From positions 1 through 64,000 of the forward strand of contig NZ_RWIU01000008.1 of the NCBI RefSeq assembly GCF_003944765.1: a stretch of 64,000 nt of DNA. Reading direction: 5' to 3'. Origin of the DNA: Hymenobacter perfusus. GTDB taxonomy: Bacteria; Bacteroidota; Bacteroidia; Cytophagales; Hymenobacteraceae. Numbering within the stretch: the stretch's first letter is position 1; every line of letters starts with the position of its first letter. The notes under the pieces are model-generated. The model worked only from the letters and a program-made list of their open reading frames with translations, did not search any database and had not been told where the DNA came from. Shown piece after piece: positions 61,780-64,000 of this stretch. A program made the translations under genes and the position numbers.

Positions 61780-62502
61780 ATGCTGATCAAAACTCGGGGT
61801 ATCGTGCTCAACTACATGCGCTACCGCGAAACCAGCATCATCGCCCGAATTTATACGGAGCGCCTGGGGCTGCAGAGTTACGTGGTGAATGGGGTGCGCA
61901 AAGCCAAGCCGCCCGGGCGCATTGCCCTGTTTCAGCCCTTTACGCTGCTGGATCTGGTGGCCTATACTTCCCGAAGCGGCGGACTGACCCGGCTCTCGGA
62001 ATTCCGGTGCGCGGAGCCGTTCCGGACGTTGCCGTATGATGTGCGTAAGAGCAGCATTGCACTGTTTCTGTCGGAAGTAGTGGGGCGGGTGCTGCTGGAA
62101 GAGGAAGAAAACGAGCCCCTGTTTACCTTTCTGCACGATTCGGTACTGGCTTTTGACAGGCAGGAAGAAGGCTTCGAGAACTTCGCGTTGGAGTTTCTGC
62201 TGCGCCTGAGCCACTATCTCGGCTTCGGCCCCGAAACCGGTGAGCAGATAACCTCGCAAGTGGCTTTTGCTTCGGAAGCGCCCAACACGGCCGCCGGTCA
62301 TAGTCCCACGGCCCTGCGGTTTCAGGAGTTTGAGCAGCATTTCGATGACCTGCTACATCGCCCCGCCGCCGCCGCCGTGCCCAACGGCCGGGTGCGGCGG
62401 GAACTACTGGGCGTACTAATCCGCTACTACCAGCTCCACGTTGAGCACCTCGGTGACATTCGCTCCCTGGCGGTGCTATCAGAAGTGTTGGCGGAGCTAT
62501 AG
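61780..62502 (+). CDS. recO: DNA repair protein RecO
   Basis: A 240-residue recombination mediator of the RecFOR pathway, which loads RecA on SSB-coated gaps. The N-terminal OB fold reads KTRGIVLNYMRYRETSIIARIYTERLGLQSYVVNGVRK; the helical C-terminal part includes FALEFLLRLSHYLGFGP. The C-terminal zinc-finger cysteines of many RecO proteins are absent, as in other Bacteroidota. It converges on the FKBP gene across a hairpin. Confidence 0.93.
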   Translation: MLIKTRGIVLNYMRYRETSIIARIYTERLGLQSYVVNGVRKAKPPGRIALFQPFTLLDLVAYTSRSGGLTRLSEFRCAEPFRTLPYDVRKSSIALFLSEVVGRVLLEEEENEPLFTFLHDSVLAFDRQEEGFENFALEFLLRLSHYLGFGPETGEQITSQVAFASEAPNTAAGHSPTALRFQEFEQHFDDLLHRPAAAAVPNGRVRRELLGVLIRYYQLHVEHLGDIRSLAVLSEVLAEL

Positions 62503-62511
62503 GGTGAATAA

Positions 62512-62563
62512 GGAGGGATGAGTTGGCAGAACTCAGCTCATGCTGCCAACACTTCATCCCTCC
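62512..62563. terminator. Bidirectional hairpin between recO and the FKBP gene
   Basis: GGAGGGATG...GTTGGCAG (62512-62529) pairs with CTGCCAAC...CATCCCTCC (62543-62563), 17 bp with a 3-nt bulge and a 13-nt loop. It lies between convergent stops. U-tracts are lacking, so termination efficiency is uncertain. Confidence 0.55.
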
Positions 62564-62569
62564 GCATTG

Positions 62570-63538
62570 CTACTTCACGCCCACCAGCTCCACATTGAAG
62601 CGCAGGATGCTGTTGGCCGGAATGTCGGCCCCGGCTCCGCGAGGGCCGTAGGCCAGGGCGGAAGGAATCAGCAGAATGGCTTTTGAACCCTTGGGAAGCA
62701 GGGCAATGCCCTGGTCCCAGCCCGGAATTACCTGGCCCTGGCCCAGCGGAAACTCAATAGGCTTATTGCCGTTGCGCGACGAGGCATCAAACACTTTCCC
62801 GTTGAGCAGCATTCCCGTGTACAGTACCGATACCACCTGCCCGGTCTTAGGCTTGGCACCGGTACCCGCTTTCGTGATGACGTAGTGGACCCCGCCGGGG
62901 GCCTTTAAGCCTTTTAGGTTGTTCTGCTTGAGATAAGCCAGAATGCGGGCATCTTCTTTCAGCGCCAGGCCAGCTGCTTGCTTCTTGGCTTCGGCCTGAG
63001 CCTTCAGCTGGGCCTGTTGAACCTCCTGCATGGCTTCTTCCTGCGTCTGGATTTTATCGGCCTTGGCTAGCACGGTGAGCGTGGAGCCGGCCTTGCGGAT
63101 GAAGGGAGGAACCGGTTGGCGAAACGACTTGAGAAAGACGGTATCCACGTTCAGGCGGAATACGCCGGAGTCGCCGGGCTGGAGCAGAGCCAGTGCTTCT
63201 TCCACCGTACCATGCTGCTGACGCCGGACGGTATCCAGCGGCACGCGTACGGGTTGGTTGCGGTTCTGGCGGCGGGAGTGCATCAGCACGGAATCCTGGG
63301 CCGTGCGGAACTGCATGTGCAGGCTCATGATTTTGCCGATCCGGGCGGCGTACGTAGCGTCGCCGCTGGCGGGCAGAGCGGGCCGCAGCACGTAGCGGCC
63401 GTTTTCCAGGTGATAAATCCGGTATTCCAGCCCGGAGTTGAGGCGGTTGAATGGCGTTGGGTCGCCCTGAAACGACATCAGGCCGGCAGCAGCCAGCAGG
63501 GCAGGTACGGCAAGCCGGAGGCGGGCAGCAGAAAGCAT
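62570..63538 (-). CDS. FKBP-type peptidyl-prolyl isomerase, two-domain
   Basis: A 322-residue exported prolyl isomerase. The N-terminal hydrophobic segment (MLSAARLRLAVPALLAAAGLMS) is a signal peptide, maybe without the classic lipobox. A degenerate FKBP-like or chaperone domain (about 40-160) and a charged helix (EEAMQEVQQAQLKAQAEAKKQ, about 165-185) precede the true FKBP domain (about 210-322; VVSVLYTGMLLNGKVFDASS, GWDQGIALLPKGSKAILLIPSALAYG). The active-site aromatic and Asp residues are kept in the second domain only. Such proteins fold envelope proteins. Confidence 0.9.
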   Translation of the reverse strand: MLSAARLRLAVPALLAAAGLMSFQGDPTPFNRLNSGLEYRIYHLENGRYVLRPALPASGDATYAARIGKIMSLHMQFRTAQDSVLMHSRRQNRNQPVRVPLDTVRRQQHGTVEEALALLQPGDSGVFRLNVDTVFLKSFRQPVPPFIRKAGSTLTVLAKADKIQTQEEAMQEVQQAQLKAQAEAKKQAAGLALKEDARILAYLKQNNLKGLKAPGGVHYVITKAGTGAKPKTGQVVSVLYTGMLLNGKVFDASSRNGNKPIEFPLGQGQVIPGWDQGIALLPKGSKAILLIPSALAYGPRGAGADIPANSILRFNVELVGVK

Positions 63539-63595
63539 AAGCAGCGGTAGTTAAGGCTGACAAGATAAGCCGGTTTTCTGAGGCTGCCCACAAAC

Positions 63596-63631
63596 AAATC
63601 TGCCCGCCGGCAAATGCCGACGGGCAGATTT
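63596..63631 (-). terminator. Hairpin after the edge FKBP gene
   Basis: A 16-bp stem with one mismatch (63596-63611 with 63616-63631) and a 4-nt loop starts directly beside the stop at 63633. The minus-strand flank is TTTGTTTGTGG, a weak U-tract. It separates the two isomerase genes. Confidence 0.65.
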
Positions 63632-63632
63632 G

Positions 63633-64000
63633 TTATTTTACTTTCAGCACTTCCAACTCAAATATCAGATCTGAGTTGGGAGGAATGAGGTAGCGCTTTT
63701 CCGTTTCATCATCGGGGTCGAGGCGGCCTTTGGCACCGTAGGCCAGGGCCGCCGGAATCCAGACGCGGGCCCGGCTTCCTTCGGGCAGCAGCAGCAACGC
63801 CTCATCGAACCCTTTGATAACCACGCCCCGACCAGCCTTCACCTTAAGTGGGCCGCCCTGCTGCACGGAGGTGTCAAAAATATGCCCGTCGGCAGCCAGA
63901 AAACCGGTGTAATGCACCACTACCCGGTCGCCGGCCTGGGGGCGCGCCCCGGTACCCGGCTGGCGCAGCGTGTAACGCAGGCCTGAGGCCGTGGTAGTGG
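63633..64000 (-). CDS. FKBP-type peptidyl-prolyl isomerase (5' end beyond window)
   Basis: The last 122 or so codons of an FKBP-domain protein; the start lies past position 64000, and the open frame continues without a stop to the edge (ASGLRYTLRQPGTGARPQAGDRVVVHYTG). The core is complete: YTGFLAADGHIFDTS, VVIKGFDEALLLLPEGSRARVWIPAALAYG, then an insertion RLDPDDETEKRYLIPPNSDLIFELEVLKV. It is a paralogue of the next gene. Signal peptide or lipoprotein status cannot be judged. Confidence 0.9.
   Translation of the reverse strand, partial: TTTASGLRYTLRQPGTGARPQAGDRVVVHYTGFLAADGHIFDTSVQQGGPLKVKAGRGVVIKGFDEALLLLPEGSRARVWIPAALAYGAKGRLDPDDETEKRYLIPPNSDLIFELEVLKVK

Noticed and set aside
1..64000. tRNA, rRNA, prophage or defence-island genes
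   Set aside because: Gaps between genes are short and accounted for. No cloverleaf-like segment, integrase (apart from IS remnants), phage structural gene, restriction or toxin-antitoxin gene was recognised on either strand.

Overview
The window comes from a high-GC member of the Bacteroidota, most likely a Hymenobacter-like Cytophagales. Four things point there. There is a SusC/SusD starch locus, and there are genes for the type IX secretion system (PorU, PorV, PorZ) with several secreted proteins carrying its C-terminal sorting domain. Copies of the Bacteroidota -7 promoter box (TAnnTTTG or close variants) sit in front of several genes. CcmE is of the Cys-type (CxxxY). No rRNA, tRNA, CRISPR array, prophage or plasmid replication gene was seen.

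Layout. 1-1.9 kb: decayed transposons, an IS3-family element split by an IS5-family element, then a perfect 61-63 bp palindrome. 2.0-14.6 kb (minus strand): a starch/maltodextrin utilisation operon reading susC, susD, an unknown type-IX-sorted protein, an SGNH hydrolase, a GH13 amylase, a SusB-like GH97 glucosidase, and a second GH13 lipoprotein. 15.0-23.1 kb (minus): an M16 peptidase homologue lacking its zinc site, porV, porU, pssA and a metallo-beta-lactamase-fold hydrolase. 23.2-33.7 kb (plus): an FAD oxidoreductase, a very large peptidase-like/propeller/barrel protein, and a cytochrome c maturation cluster (ccmB, C, D, E, an unknown secreted protein, ccmF). 34-36.8 kb (minus): a large secreted adhesin-like protein. 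37-42 kb (plus): a DUF2520 dehydrogenase-like protein, an ISC-type ferredoxin and iscX, a KdsC-like phosphatase, a cold-shock protein, a UbiA prenyltransferase and a BamA-like barrel protein.

42.2-46.0 kb holds the least ordinary cassette: a GT2 glycosyltransferase facing a three-gene operon for an acyl-CoA-dehydrogenase-fold flavoprotein, a PIG-L deacetylase and a NodS-like methyltransferase. The logic (glycosyl transfer, N-deacetylation, N-methylation, flavin chemistry) recalls Nod-factor or mycothiol-type small glycoconjugates, and I know of no described product. 46.2-54.1 kb (plus): purH, then the elongasome set mreB, mreC, mreD, PBP2 and rodA. 54.2-56.6 kb: two multipass membrane proteins that overlap tail to tail. 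56.7-59.1 kb: a Pro/Ala-rich unknown, a 2Fe-2S ferredoxin and thymidine kinase. 59.3-64 kb: porZ, recO and two FKBP-type prolyl isomerases, the last cut by the window edge.

A second theme is the number of near-perfect intergenic inverted repeats (about 1.8, 38.3, 49.1, 50.7, 54.1 and 62.5 kb). Several lie inside operons and lack the U-tract of a terminator. The 152-bp one just upstream of the PBP2 gene looks like a miniature mobile repeat. Starts were chosen by family alignment, signal peptides and promoter position; several differ from the longest open frame.
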